Positions 1-12,021 of a DNA stretch of 64,000 nucleotides are shown piece by piece. The first letter of the stretch is position 1. Every line of letters begins with the position of its first letter. The notes beneath the pieces were generated by a model. That model was given only the letters and a program-made list of their open reading frames with translations, was not told where the DNA came from and made no database searches. A program made the translations under genes and the position numbers. Source of the stretch: Spirodela intermedia (taxonomy: Eukaryota; Streptophyta; Magnoliopsida; Alismatales; Araceae); contig LR746275.1 in the NCBI GenBank assembly GCA_902729315.2, positions 2,326,501 to 2,390,500 on the forward strand, in the 5' to 3' direction.

Positions 1-325
1 TTGATCACATTCATCAAATGTTGACGTCATCTTGACATCCGCACCCTTATTTTCTTTTTTCGTGAATTTTAAATATATTTTATTTTTATTTTATAGTATA
101 AAATTTATAAAAAATCATATTCTTTGAGAAAAATCTGAAAAGTTATCCGATATCATATTACATCCTTGTGATCGACTTGAAAAATTAACACTATTTTTAG
201 AAGTTTTATTAAATTATAATTGATATATTTATTCAAAAATACTTCTAAATATCTGAAAATTAATATTTCTAGTTTTATAAATTTTAAATTTACGTGATTT
301 ATTATATAATGACTAAGTCACATCA
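1..325 (-). repeat. Partial LTR of an old Ty3/gypsy family, cut by the window edge
   Basis: This AT-rich segment aligns with 51600-51912 in the same orientation and with the reverse complements of 48739-49060 and 53559-53880. The copy at 53559-55259 is a solo LTR with TG...CA ends and a target duplication, so this is one end of the same LTR. On the minus strand it starts with TG at 325. Directly outside it (about 330-340) the minus strand reads a purine run, AGGGAGAG, as expected for a polypurine tract, so it is probably the 3' LTR of the degraded gypsy element that continues to 5446 and beyond the Athila insertion. The other end lies outside the window. Confidence 0.7.
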
Positions 326-3300
326 ATACTCTCCCTATAACTTTTACCTTATATGCAAAGTAAAACTCAAAAGTTTGTTAATAAATGCCCTAAGTTGATT
401 CCTATGTGGCTTATAAAGTAGGGAGATCTTGTAAAAGCCTTGATCTCATGCATCCTATGTTAGATACTAAGAACCTTGAATGGAGGCATTACTAAATTAA
501 AGTGTATGGGGAGAGGTGTGGGAGGGCTCCGTACTTCTGACTCATTGACTTTCTTCAAACACAACACATGAACTATGAGGTGAATACTTGTAATTAAGAG
601 ATTTATGTGATAGGTCACTAGTCTAATATATGATAGGATTATGAACATGTCGTAATAGTACAGAGTGACATTTTCATATGACATAGGAGTAAGAGAATTT
701 AGTTTATATAGTCAAAAGTCAAATGCAGATGAGGTCGCTAATGCAAAATCTAACTCTTGGTGCTACTGGTCCACAAATATCTTTACCCAAGTTTGGGCAC
801 ATACCAAATGAAATTTTAGTTCGTCGAGCACATGCTTTAATCTTGTAGTGTCACTTCACCTCATCCATCTTTGCGAACTATGAGCCCACCTCAATTGAGG
901 TCTAACGACTCTTGTCTACACACGATTTCAAAGGAATTCATTCATGTTGACAAATTAACATTTATTTTGAATCAAAGTTCTACCAAATTGAGTCATTTGT
1001 ATAATTATTGGGCTACAACAAAGGTCTCTCTCTAGGCCATGATTGAGCACTTTGGTAAGAATGTTGATCTATGAATAATAATATTTTTTTATCACATTAT
1101 CCTCCCTTAAAGTTTAAATAATTTCCATCATAAATTACTCATAAAATTTGCACAATTGATGAAGATCGAGGTTGATCTCCTATACTTATTTGCAAAAAAT
1201 ATGTTTATGTTGTAAATGAATATTTAACAGACAAGAAATAAGTGTACTTGTACAATTTTTTGACCATCATCATCATGCAATTTAAATTGTTGAATATTAG
1301 TAGTACTTTAATGAAATCTATCAAAATAACTTCTCATATTTTCTCTAAAATTAGTGGAGGTTGTTGCAATCCAACTAGAGAGAGATTGATCTATATTTTA
1401 TTAGTAAGTGAGGCAAAACTTGACATATATTCTAGCAAATATCTTGATTGATTTGTTTGTAAATTAGATGCCAAAGTGTATTTCAAGTATTGAATTATAA
1501 AATTCGTAATTGTTTTACAAAGTAAATAAGAGTTTTGCAGGATTATCAATCATCTTAGGTGAAATAAGAAGCCATGATGGAGAGATTAATTTACTCATTA
1601 TCTAACCCAATTGAAGTTTTTTGATAATCCACTAGAGGTGAGGATTGTTATGTAATTTCTTTGTAAGGTTAACTATGTTGATTAATTTTGGTCACAATAG
1701 TTATATAACTTGGGTTATAGTGCAATCAAGTTTCCTTGACAATACATCAATGACTTTTAATTCTCACTTTTTAATAGATTTCAAATTCAAAGTTGAATAT
1801 GTTTTAGAGTCAATTCCAATAATCAAAGAGTACATGTCATTATTTTATATTGAACTTCAAGTTGTGATGATTTATAAGATTATGAATTTCCTCTCAATGA
1901 GATAATGCTACTATTTAAGCATGATAAGGACAATGACCATAGTTCTTTTTTACGTGTAATCTTTAACTTATAAATAAAGATAAAGCCTAACTTAAGAAGT
2001 TATTGTTGATGCATGAAGACAACTCTCACTTTACAATTTGAAACATCAATTTCTAGTTCAATTTTTTTAGTAAAATTCAGGAAAGTCATGATGATTATTG
2101 AGGTGAAGGCTCCCTTTAGTCGTTGAAAGGTTGTCTCCTTAAATCTAAATTCTAACAAAGTTTGTCTTCAATTGTTGAGTCAGTGGCTAGGCTAGGAACT
2201 TATACCCTATGATGAATTGATGATAGGAGCCAATGATAATCTAAAATCTCCTAAGTTTATAAAGATTTATTAGAAATGATCATTGTAACGCAACCTCCAC
2301 TTTAAACCATTAATACCCAATGGCTCAAGAAAGTTATTTTTTGTTACATGAAACCACATTTCTTAAAATTGATGTTTATTTAATGACTTTAGAGGATAGT
2401 GAAAAATGTAGTAAAATGCTGTTCATGAATCTTTAAGTTTACGCTAGAAATAAGAATATCATCAAAGAAATTTGACAAAAATATAGTTCATGAAGGCCTA
2501 GTGTCAACATTAGATCTCATAATCCAGCAAGCATGACAAAAAAATTGTAGTTTCTCTTGTATGATCATTATAATGTCTTCATTTCTTATCCATATCTAGT
2601 GATAACTTGAAAATAAATAAAATTTTAAAAAGATTGTAGTGTAATGTAATTCATTAGCAGCTCCTCAATAATAAAGATTGTGAATTGATTGAAGATCATT
2701 ATTTTGTGTAGAGCATGATAGTCCATGCGAAAGCACTAGCTACTATCCTACTTTTTGAATGAGTAGAGTTGGGCTTAAAAATAAATTGTTAGAGTGTTTG
2801 ATGGTTCTTATGATCAGCATCTCCTAAACAAACTCCTCCATCTCTCTTTCCTAAAAACATAAGCAACAAAAAGGCCTTATGTTGATCAGTCTTGTATTGA
2901 CCTCCAAAGGTATTCTACGGTCCACTTCCTTGATTGGGGACAGCTTGATCTCTAGTTTAGATATGGGGAAGAACTTATTATGAAGATGGTTATTGAGGAC
3001 ATTTCCTTATGGCTGGGTCATATGACTAGTGGCTCATGTGTGAGTTGAAACAACTTGACAATCATTACTCACTGTTCAAGTACTTTAGATAAAGATTTGT
3101 ACAAAATATTTGTGTAATGTTTGGGTACTTCTACTTGAAGGTGATTTGTTCTACTCCTATCATTAAAGAGAGGATCTAATTTTTGAAGTCAAGTTCAACT
3201 ATCTTTAAAGTTCTTGGCCATCTTAATCCCAGTACTAGGTTGACAATTGTCAAGAAAATGATCGTAAAGTTTTTGCTCACCTCAAGGGCCTAGAGTTCTA

Positions 3301-5446
3301 GATAATTTCACTATAGACTATGATCCTTGCACCTTCTCATATGTTCTTATAATGACCTAGAAATATAAAATGGTTGTAAGAAATAGTTAAAGTTTATGGG
3401 TAGCTTCATATGATACAAAATTGTGAAAAGTTCTAGTCTCAATGAGGAAAGTGATTTGTCCCTACCTAATTTTTCTTTAGAATTTGAGGGCTCAATTGAG
3501 ATAGTCTTCAATTAGTGAATTAATTGATACTTCTAAGTTAGATAAGTCCTCTTCAGTGAGATTATTTGTCTTCTTTTGACCTTGGTGTCACACAATGCAT
3601 CTTCATAGGTCACTAATATCTACAACTCTTATTAGTAACAATGTCTAGATAAGTATTTCTTATTATAAGAGAAACATATACCTTAGGTGCGTAGCATTAT
3701 GATTTTTGCAGGTATAAAAAGAAGCCTTTAATATCCCATGATGGGAGTCTTTTTGTGATTGTAGTGTTGCTTTTGTTATCATCATGACAAAAAAAGGGTA
3801 ACTATGCTGTCTTGTACCAACATAGATTATAATCAAGAGTGTTGTCAAAGAAGTTTGAGTTATATGGTCTTCAAAGGGATTGAATCACTTGAGGGCATTA
3901 TATTTGATCTTGACTTTTTGGGCCATCTGTAAAATAACCTTCGACACTATAGGTTCAAATAGATAAACTTCAACCTAAATCTCCTTTTGTAATCTCTTGA
4001 GAAATGTACTTTCAAGGATGTGCTTTGATAGATTGTCTAAAATCATGATCATGAGTTTACACTCATAGAATCATATGACTAACCCCCCATTGTCTAATCT
4101 CAAAAAAATTATGATAAAAATATCTTATTTGATTTAAGCCTAAGCACTATAGAAGTTGTTGTCATAAGTCCTCTCAATTGCAAAATGGTTCATATATCAA
4201 TCCATTTGAACCAAGGGTCTTGCTTTGTAGACTGATCATAGTAGTAAATAGTTTATTCATAGTTGATAGCCAATGTATTACGAAGAATAATTCTTCATGG
4301 AAAATGTTCTAGGTCTTGACTATTGAATATAGGCATGTAGAGCTTGCAACCTCCATGTCACAATTTTCTATGTGGATGCAGGTGGTGTTTGTGGATGATC
4401 TTGGCATGTGTTAAGCACCTCAATGAGTGTTTGACCATCTTTTGAGGTCCAAGTGCCAACACCTAGTTGCATGCATGATCCCTATAGCAAGGATTTGTGG
4501 AGTTATTTTGATGATGAATTTCATCAACTCAGTAGATAGTATACTTGACTTGTTGATTCATTGTGATTGTTACCGTATGAACTTCTTTTACGTCAACTTG
4601 CAATACTACAAAATTTTACTAGAGGTTTAGAAGACCATGGGGGAAGTCTTCAATCTCTTTTTTGAAGAATTCTATCTTCACATTGTTTGATTTAGGTGGC
4701 ATATTTCAATACCAATTTAATAGAGATCATCTATTTCGTGTGTGTGTGTGTGTGTGTGAGTGAAAGAGGGAGAGAGAGAGAGAATATGGAAGGAGTTTAA
4801 TATTACACTTATAATAGCCCTCGATGGAGGAAGGTACATGGGATAGATAGGCCCGATAACAATAAAGGAGAATAGAAAATAGTAAGGTAGGAAGGAGGAT
4901 GAAGACAATGTAGGGAGAGAAAGATAATAATATGAGAAATAAAGACAACTAAAACATAACACAAAGAATTATCACAGAGGAACAAAGTTCAACATGGTCA
5001 GTCTCCAAGCTTCTCTTTGCAGTGATGGCTTCAAAATACAAACAAACCTTCCTCTGTGACGCGTTATTGTACTTATAATGCTTTGTTGGGTGTCAAGCCA
5101 TTTTTATGCATATGTCATCTTGATGTCACCCACTATCTAATTGCCTTCTCACTGATGGAGAGGCATCTTCTCTTATCAATTTTCATGATTGTTTCTAACG
5201 TGGATATCCAAGAAAGGAGAGTATCTCATCACAATCATTTGTTGGCTCAAAGACCATTAAAAATCTAGGCTTGATGGTATTTCTATTGATAGGGGTGGAC
5301 TCCCTTTCATGTCAAAGGTTAACTCAACAAGTGGGAGGCATTCTAAATCTTCTATCTCACTAGGTTGTTATCTGTATATGCATACCTCAGTGAAAAACCA
5401 TATTGAAGATGTTGGATCTCCCTAAAGTGTCACCCATTTTGCTGCC
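326..5446 (-). mobile_element. Degenerate Ty3/gypsy element, pol part (PR, RT, IN remnants)
   Basis: No open frame survives, but minus-strand translation with stops ignored gives recognisable pieces in gypsy order. Near 3180-3260 is a protease end (VLGLRWPRTLKIVELDFKN, like the usual VLGxxWLxTLGP motif). Near 2400-2530 is reverse transcriptase, with FFDDILIS at 2446-2469 followed by HEQHF. Near 1240-1420 is the integrase core (LIDFIKVL, matching the usual MDFIxGL), and near 730-860 a GPVAPRVRF stretch like the integrase C-terminus. The FFDDIL form is typical of chromovirus-type elements. The gag end lies beyond the Athila insertion, at 16733-18310. The element is very old, with many stops and indels. 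The stretch between 3.4 and 5.4 kb is AT-rich and I could not assign it. Confidence 0.7.
4739..4779. repeat. (TG)n(AG)n microsatellite
   Basis: A run of alternating TG changes to GA-rich repeats inside the degenerate gypsy region. It produces two overlapping low-complexity reading frames on the minus strand that are not genes. Confidence 0.9.
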
Positions 5447-7252
5447 TGACGAGACTAAATCGTATGGTCGTTGAATGCACACGATTCAGTGTCAAAAAAA
5501 AGTCATAATCTTACCAATTTATGATTAATCAAAATAATTAATTAATATAATGGTAATTAAGGGTCGAATCCACGGAGAATTAGGGAAATTTGAGAGATAT
5601 CTTTGAAATTCGGTCAAATCGGACGATGAAATTAGGTTAGAAATTGGGAAATTTAGTATATTAAGAAAGATAATCAATTTCGAATCCACGAAATCAAAAA
5701 TCAGGTGATTTGGATGAGAATTCGAAGAGTAATCGAAGTTTGAAGTTAAGAAAAATTTTCGTATCGCGAAATGATTAAAAACAGAAATTAAAACTAAATT
5801 AAACTTAATCTACAATACTTAAAGTAAAATTAACACTAAATGATGAAAGATTAAGATGAAAACAAACAATCTAACCCAAATTAGCCTTCGAAATGATCCA
5901 ATTAATCGCCGGATGCAAGGCTTTTCATTCCGAATTTTCGAAGACGAAAGAGGAGTTCAAGACTTGATTTCTTCCAATTCTTTCAATCAAACATTGAAAT
6001 TAAACATCCAACAGAAGCGGAAATGAGTTGCGAACACAATGCAAAAGATGGCGCGCGAATTGGAGCTCTAAACAAAGAGAATTTGAAGATTGATCGTGGG
6101 CAGTTCTTCCGTCGCGAAGAACAGATTTTATAAAATTCAGAAATGATCGTGGCCGTCCGATCTGATGGAGTTGATCGCGATGGACGATCGCGATGAGACG
6201 CCTCTTCACGAATCGTCGCGACGATTCGACGATCGTCCGATCGTGATCGTGCGGTTAAAATGTGATTGGATGTCCATCTGATGTGAATAATCTGGACCAT
6301 TATAACTCTCGATCAGACGGTCGCGATTTATTCACTTAAGTGAGTATTTAGGCACGTGGTTGATCTCTGATCGCGTGGACCTCGATTCCACGTGATCTAC
6401 GCACGCTATTTGTCGCGATGTCGATCGGACGCACAAGATCACGCCACGTGTCCTGCACATAAGAAAATTAAGGGACTTTAGTCCCACACGGGAAAAACAA
6501 AGGAGTATATTCGGGTATATAAGATATGACGATTAAGAGGGATTAATACTGTCTTTCGATAATCGGAAGACCTATATACTTTATTAAATAAATATATATA
6601 GTAATTATAAATACACCACGTGTCACATCAGCACCACGCAGGCACCCGCGTGCTGTCCACGTGGTAGAGCCACGTGGCCCCGAGTACCACGTCGCATCCA
6701 CGTGTACACGCGCGACATATAACCCCTTTTTGTGATTTTTTAATTAATTTAAAACATTTAAAAATCGAAAATAAATATAAATAAATTCAGAAAAATTCCA
6801 GAAAATTCTATAAAATTGTAAAAATCATAACTTTCAAAATACGACTCCAAATTAATTCAAATTTGTTTTGTTGGATTCAAAATTGAATAATCTACCATTA
6901 TAAAAGCTCAAATTATTAAAATAAGAAGAGAATAAATTTTAATTACTTTTATAAATTTATGTATTATATAAAATAAATTTATATAAATACATAAATGTTA
7001 ATAAATATCTTTTCTCTCATATTTTCACTCTTAAAACATGATTATGATCATAAATATAATTAGGATTAAAGATTGTAATGTGTAATTATTTATAATAATC
7101 CATAATTTGGTGTATTTTAAGATCATAACATGAATTTACACAAAATGATAGAAATATACTTAAAATATGATAACATGCATATATTTGTAATGATTAATGC
7201 CTAAATTTGCATTAATAATTATATAATTACATGCATAAATAGCATGTTATCA
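5447..7252 (-). repeat. Athila 3' LTR (in element orientation)
   Basis: It is 1806 bp and matches 14922-16727 with about 19 differences counted by eye and no net length change. It starts TGACGAGAC and ends GTTATCA on the plus strand. The flank at 5442-5446 is the CTGCC target duplication. Seven CACGTG hexamers lie between 6353 and 6704. Reading frames seen inside it on the minus strand (about 5983-6300) occur in both LTRs and have no recognisable domain. Confidence 0.97.
6353..6704. promoter_or_regulatory. G-box array in the Athila LTR
   Basis: CACGTG occurs at 6353, 6389, 6445, 6617, 6658, 6671 and 6699, and CACGTC at 6688. That is seven perfect G-boxes in 352 bp, where chance predicts about 0.1. 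In element orientation the 6699-6617 group lies just upstream of a TATATATA stretch (about 6591-6600), a plausible LTR promoter. The other LTR keeps six of the seven; the site matching 6617 is CATGTG there. G-boxes bind plant bZIP and bHLH factors in light, ABA and stress responses. The regulatory role is inferred. Confidence 0.6.
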
Positions 7253-7262
7253 CACCCCCCAA
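7253..7262 (-). other. Polypurine tract of the Athila element
   Basis: On the minus strand TTGGGGGGTG lies directly before the TG of the 3' LTR, the position and composition of a plus-strand primer. The same 13 bases (CACCCCCCAACTT on the plus strand, 7253-7265) recur at 8875-8887. Confidence 0.85.
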
Positions 7263-8874
7263 CTTGAATAATTGCTAGTCTCTTAGCAATTCACTAGGTA
7301 ATCTCCTTAGAAAGTCTTATCATCCCTTGATCCTGCAACTAAAGAAGTGAAGTGTATCAATGTGTGATCAACTTTTCATCATAGTGTGGACCATGGTGAT
7401 CTAGATTCCATAACTAGGTTGACTTCCTTAGAGCATATTAGGGTAGTGCTCATCAGCTAATAGTCGAGTCATTACTCAAGTGTAATCGAGGTGAGCACAT
7501 CTAAGGTTTGATGCTATGGGAATGAAAAGATTCTCACACTCTCATGAGCAGATGTAATCCTCACCTCTCTAGTTCTCACATCACTCTTTCACTCATTTGG
7601 AGGCTACTTGGTGCATTAGAATTTCCCTCAACTCTTCTTTCTCCTTTAAAGAGTGCATTGCAAAAGGATTTCCTATTTTAGGATGCATCGTTATAAGGTA
7701 GCTGAAAGAGTAAAAAGACACTATTTCTAAAGGAATAACTTGGTTAAAAGCAAATATCAGCATATAAACAAATTGGATATTATATACAAAGAAAAGGTAC
7801 CACTGATGTCTAATTATTCTCCCAAATGATGTGGATGATGGTGGTAGATAAGGATTGATAGAAAGTGGTAGAGATGGTGTGGAGTGGTAAAATTGATATA
7901 TACATTGGAAATGGAATGAAGGTAATGGGTAGAGATAGGTATTTACATGGTAAAGATAATTTCCCATATTGTTCTCCTTCTTTTCACTTTCTTATTCCTC
8001 TCTTTCTTTTCTCCTCATTTTCTTTCCTTCTTTCTTTTTGTCTTCTTCTTTTCTTCATTTCATATTTGCTTCTCTTTTTTTCTTTTTCTTTTTTTTTTTT
8101 TTCTTCTCTTCTTTCTTCTTTTTGTATATTGTAACTTTTTGGAGAAGAAGAAGATAACATTTGAAGACTTTGCATAAAACAAGGATATGAAGGTTGTCTT
8201 GATGTTTGAAGAGAGTATTCGAAATTTTGAAGTGTAATATGAAGGAATATTTGCTTGTAAGAGAAATTGTGAAGAAGATGGATGGCTTGTATAGATGGTG
8301 GAAAAGAAAATGTGGTGGATATGTTTATCACTTGGGAGTGTAATTATAATCAGTGAAGCTGAAATTTGGGTGTCTAATTGACTGGTACGGAAAAGGTAGA
8401 ACTAAATGCCTAAAGGGTAGAATAGGTGCATCATAAATTATGACACATTGCACTCTTCTAGGAGAAAGTTCGGAAGCGAGAAATTCCTACACCAAGTAGG
8501 TTCGGCTGATGTAAGGTAGGGGATGGAAATTTGCTTGAACTTCACTCAAAATCTCTCCTTTTTAATCCAATAGCACTTCAACCTCTGATTACTCATTTTC
8601 CTCGGTGCCTGCTAGATACCCAACCCCGAAGAAGTCAACCACTAAAAAGAATCCATGGTTTCTCTAGATCACTTGGCTCTATTACTCAAAATGTAATCAC
8701 ATGGGCTATGAGGCCCTCACTTCTACATCTCTAGGAATAGGATCTCAAAATGTTTAAGACTTCTAAGGTGTTTAAAAGTAGTAAAAATTTGAAAAATAGT
8801 AGTTTTAAAATAGTAAAAAGTTTGAAAATTTTGAAATTTTGAAAATTTTGAAAATTGAAGTTTTTCTACATCCT

Positions 8875-8887
8875 CACCCCCCAACTT
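8875..8887 (-). other. Second, internal polypurine-like motif
   Basis: Thirteen bases identical to the terminal polypurine tract at 7253-7265 are found 1.6 kb upstream of it in element orientation. It could be a relic of an earlier LTR junction or a second priming site. Confidence 0.5.
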
Positions 8888-9132
8888 AAATCTTTCATTG
8901 CCCTCAATGAAACCATTATGTATATTAAAAAGATGGCAAACTATCATGCATTACATGAAAAAGATTATAAATTGAAATGTGAAGTAAAAAGGTTTAGAAA
9001 AACTCATTTATGCGTGTTGACGCATATCGCTGGAATTTGTCCAAATTGCTTGTTGTTGTAGGTGGATTCCTCCAACTATGTATGTACATTGATATAACTA
9101 CAAATAAGAACTAAATAAAATAGTAAGATAAT

Positions 9133-9150
9133 CTTGGGGTGCCTCCCAAG
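9133..9150. other. Short perfect hairpin after the Athila pol stop
   Basis: A 6-bp stem (CTTGGG/CCCAAG) with a 6-nt loop is followed by AGCGCT. It lies about 43 bp downstream of the last pol codon in element orientation. From memory, related hairpins occur at this place in other Athila/Tat elements; that is not verified here. Confidence 0.5.
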
Positions 9151-9192
9151 AGCGCTAAGTTTAACGTCTTCAGCCAGACGAAACTTAGTGAA

Positions 9193-10698
9193 CTACAATG
9201 ATCGATGAGATGAGGGTGTTACCTTTATCACGTCCTCATGTACCTCGGGGAGATGCAGATTTACCTTATCTGCTGGTGTGGGTGGCTCTGCTGTAAGGTA
9301 GGGCTTTAGACGATGCCCATTTACCTTGAATTGTTTGTCAGATTTAGGGTCGGAAATAAGCACTGATCCGTTGTCAAACGATTCCACAACCACGTACGGA
9401 CCGTCCCACCATGAGCGCAGCTTACCTGGAAAAAGCTTAAGGCGAGAGTTATATAACCAAACCTTTTCATTGACGTTGAAAGTTCTTCTTCTGATGTTCT
9501 TGTCATGAAAGGCCTTGGTCTTTTCTTTGTAGATCTCCGCGTTCTCGTACGCGTCACGCCTTAACTCCTGTAATTCCTGCAGCTGGAGAAGTCTATGTTT
9601 ACCTACTTCGTCCAAAGATAGGTTGAGCTTCTTTATTGCCCAATAGGCTCTATGCTCGAGCTCAACTGGCAGATGGCACGCCTTCCCAAATATGAGTCGG
9701 AACGGAGACATCCCGATAGGTGTCTTGTAAGCCGTTCTATACGCCCATAATGCATCTGGAAGCTTGTGCGCCCAATCCTTACCGTCTAGTCGAATGATCT
9801 TCTTTAAAATATTCTTGACCTCTCGGTTACTCACTTCAACTTGCCCATTAGCTTGGGGGTGGTACGGTGTAGTGACACGATGATGTACTCCATATTTCTT
9901 CAATAATACACGAAAGTGTGCATTGTTGAAGTGCGAGCCTCCGTCACTGATTATGGCCCTCGGACAACCGTATCGGGAGAAGATGTTTCTCGTTACAAAC
10001 CTGAGTACTTCCCGATGAGTGTTTGTCCTAGTGGGAATAGCCTCCACCCACTTAGACACATAATCAACCACTACCAAAATATACTCTTTCCCATCAGAAG
10101 GTGGAAAAGGTCCCATAAAGTCGATCCCCCATAAATCAAATATCTCCACTTCAAGGATAGGCCTCATTGGCATTTCATCTCGCTTGGAGATGTTTAATGA
10201 TGCCTGGCATTGTAAGCACTCTGTATAGAAACGGTGGGCATCCTTGAAGATGGTGGGCCAATAAAAACCGCTTTGTAAAATCTTATCTGCTGTCTTTCGC
10301 GCGGCAAAATGTCCTCCATACGCTGATGAGTGACACATCGATAATATGCTTCCTTGTTCTTCTTCCGCTACGCATCGCCGTATAATTTGATCGTATCCTA
10401 CATGGAACAAAAGTGGTTCTTCCCAATAATAATATTTGAGTTCATGGAAGAACTTATCTTTACGATGTCGGTTCCAATGATCTGGGATCGATCTTGTCAC
10501 TAGAAAATTGACGATATGCGCGAACCAAGGAGCATGACTAGATACTACAAGAAGATGTTCATCAGGAAAAAAATCACTAATATCTCCCGTACCTGAAATG
10601 TGAAGACGAGATAGGTGATCCGCCACCGAGTTTTCGCTGCCCTTCTTATCTCTAATCTCCAAGTCAAACTCTTGAAGAAGCAGCACCCATCGTATCAA
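9193..10698 (-). pseudogene. Athila pol, end of RNase H and integrase
   Basis: An open 501-codon stretch follows an in-frame TGA from the RT part. It starts with the end of RNase H (VADHLSRL at about residues 26-32). The integrase zinc domain has H123, H130, C161 and C164, followed by the catalytic core D193, D252 and E288 with D(35)E spacing. The C-terminal module has WDGPYVVV. Integrase inserts the cDNA into chromosomes. All catalytic residues are present, so this part looks biochemically intact, but it can be made only by reading through the upstream stops. There is no chromodomain, as usual for Athila. Confidence 0.9.
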
Positions 10699-11967
10699 TC
10701 ATGGCTTCGCCTCCTTCTTGGAAAATAAGTACTTTAACGCTGCATGATCTGTATAAATAAAAATCTTGCTTCCCAAGATGTAAGGCCTGAACTTCTCTAA
10801 CACGTAGACCACCGCTAAGAGCTCCTTTTCTGTCGTCGTGTAATTCATTTGAGCTTCAGCAAGGGTCTTACTCGCATACCATATAGTTGTTAGCTTCTTA
10901 TCTATCCGTTGTCCCAACACCGCTCCAACTGCATAGTCTGAGGCGTCGCACATGATCTCGAAAGGCAAGTCCCAATTAGGATTTTGAAGAATTGGTGCTT
11001 CGATCAAGGCGAGCTTCAACATCTCGAATGCGCGCTCCCCTTCTTTATCTATAAAAAAGTCTTTATCCTTGCAAAGAAGAGTTGTTAGCGGTTTGGAAAC
11101 TTTAGCAAAATCTCGTATAAACCTGCGGTAGAAACCAACGTGTCCTAAAAAACTACGTAAATCTCGTAATGTAGTGGGGAGAGGAAGGTTTTGAATGACC
11201 TCAATCTTGGCCTTATCAACCTCCAAACCTTTGCCCGAGACGAGATGCCCGAGCACTACTCCCTCTCGCACCATAAAATGGGATTTCTCCCAACTCAATA
11301 CCAGTCGTTTTCTGACGCAGACCTCGAGGATCTTTGTCAGGTGAGTTAGACAGTTGTCGAAATCATCTCCAAAGACAGAGAAATCGTCCATGAAGACTTC
11401 GAGACTGTCGCCAAGGAAATCGGAAAATATCGCCGTCATACATCTCTGGAATGTCGCAGGGGTGTTACACAATCCGAATGGCATTCGCCTAAATACGAAC
11501 GTGCCAAAGGGACATGTGAACGTCGTCTTTTCTTGATCGTCCGGATGAATCGCAATCTGGTTGTACCCTGAATAACCATCCAAGAAACAAAAGTAAGTCT
11601 GACCTGCTAGTCGATCAAGGATTTGATCGATGAATGGCAACGGGAAGTGATCTTTCTTCGTCGCTGCATTCAACTTCCGGTAGTCGATACAAACTCGCCA
11701 CTTCGTTGGGAGGCATGTTTGAATCTCTTCTCCTTTGTCGTTCACGGTCACCGTAACTCCTGCCTTCTTGGGAACCACGTGCACGGGACTAACCCACTGG
11801 CTATCCAATATGGGATAGATAATCTCTGCATTAAGCCACTTAAGAATCTCTTCCTTAACGGCTTCCCATACCTTAGGATTAAGTCGGCGTTGGGCTTCCC
11901 TCACGGGTCTGGACTCGTCCTCCAAGAATATGCAATGAGTGCATAATGAAGGGTCTAATCTCCTCAA
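10699..11967 (-). pseudogene. Athila pol, reverse transcriptase and RNase H
   Basis: The frame is open for 422 codons between TGA stops. Reverse transcriptase spans about residues 40-270, with catalytic Asp in FLDGYSGY (130) and FMDD (192-195). RNase H follows, with CDASDYAVGAVLG (D341), E380 and TDHAAL (D407). It ends at TGA 10699-10701, and the next codons continue the same frame into the rest of RNase H and integrase, so this is a nonsense mutation rather than a true end. The domain is otherwise well preserved, as expected for a recent insertion. Confidence 0.92.
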
Positions 11968-12021
11968 ATCTGCTAGAGTCCATCCGATTGCTTGCTCATT
12001 CCATCGTAATACGTCGAGTAA

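Larger units (their letters stand above)
7263..9192 (-). other. Athila 3' untranslated region without env gene
   Basis: About 1.9 kb lie between the end of integrase and the polypurine tract. I see no env-like frame with transmembrane segments and signal peptide. The region holds a C/T-only tract near 7975-8130 (purine-only on the element's sense strand), which creates spurious low-complexity frames, and a second copy of the polypurine motif at 8875-8887. A CTTGGG...CCCAAG hairpin at 9133-9150 lies just after the pol stop. Confidence 0.7.

Noticed and set aside
5983-6300. 105-codon minus-strand frame, repeated at 15458-15775
   Set aside because: It lies within both LTRs and is duplicated with them; it has no recognisable domain and is better explained as LTR sequence.
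7593-7967. Possible env-like gene of the Athila element (124 codons)
   Set aside because: Too short, no signal peptide or membrane-spanning pattern typical of Athila env, and it ends in the low-complexity tract.
7865-8177. Three overlapping plus-strand frames rich in Phe, Ser and Leu
   Set aside because: They arise from a long C/T tract in the Athila 3' region; they have no domain and all three frames are open only because of base composition.
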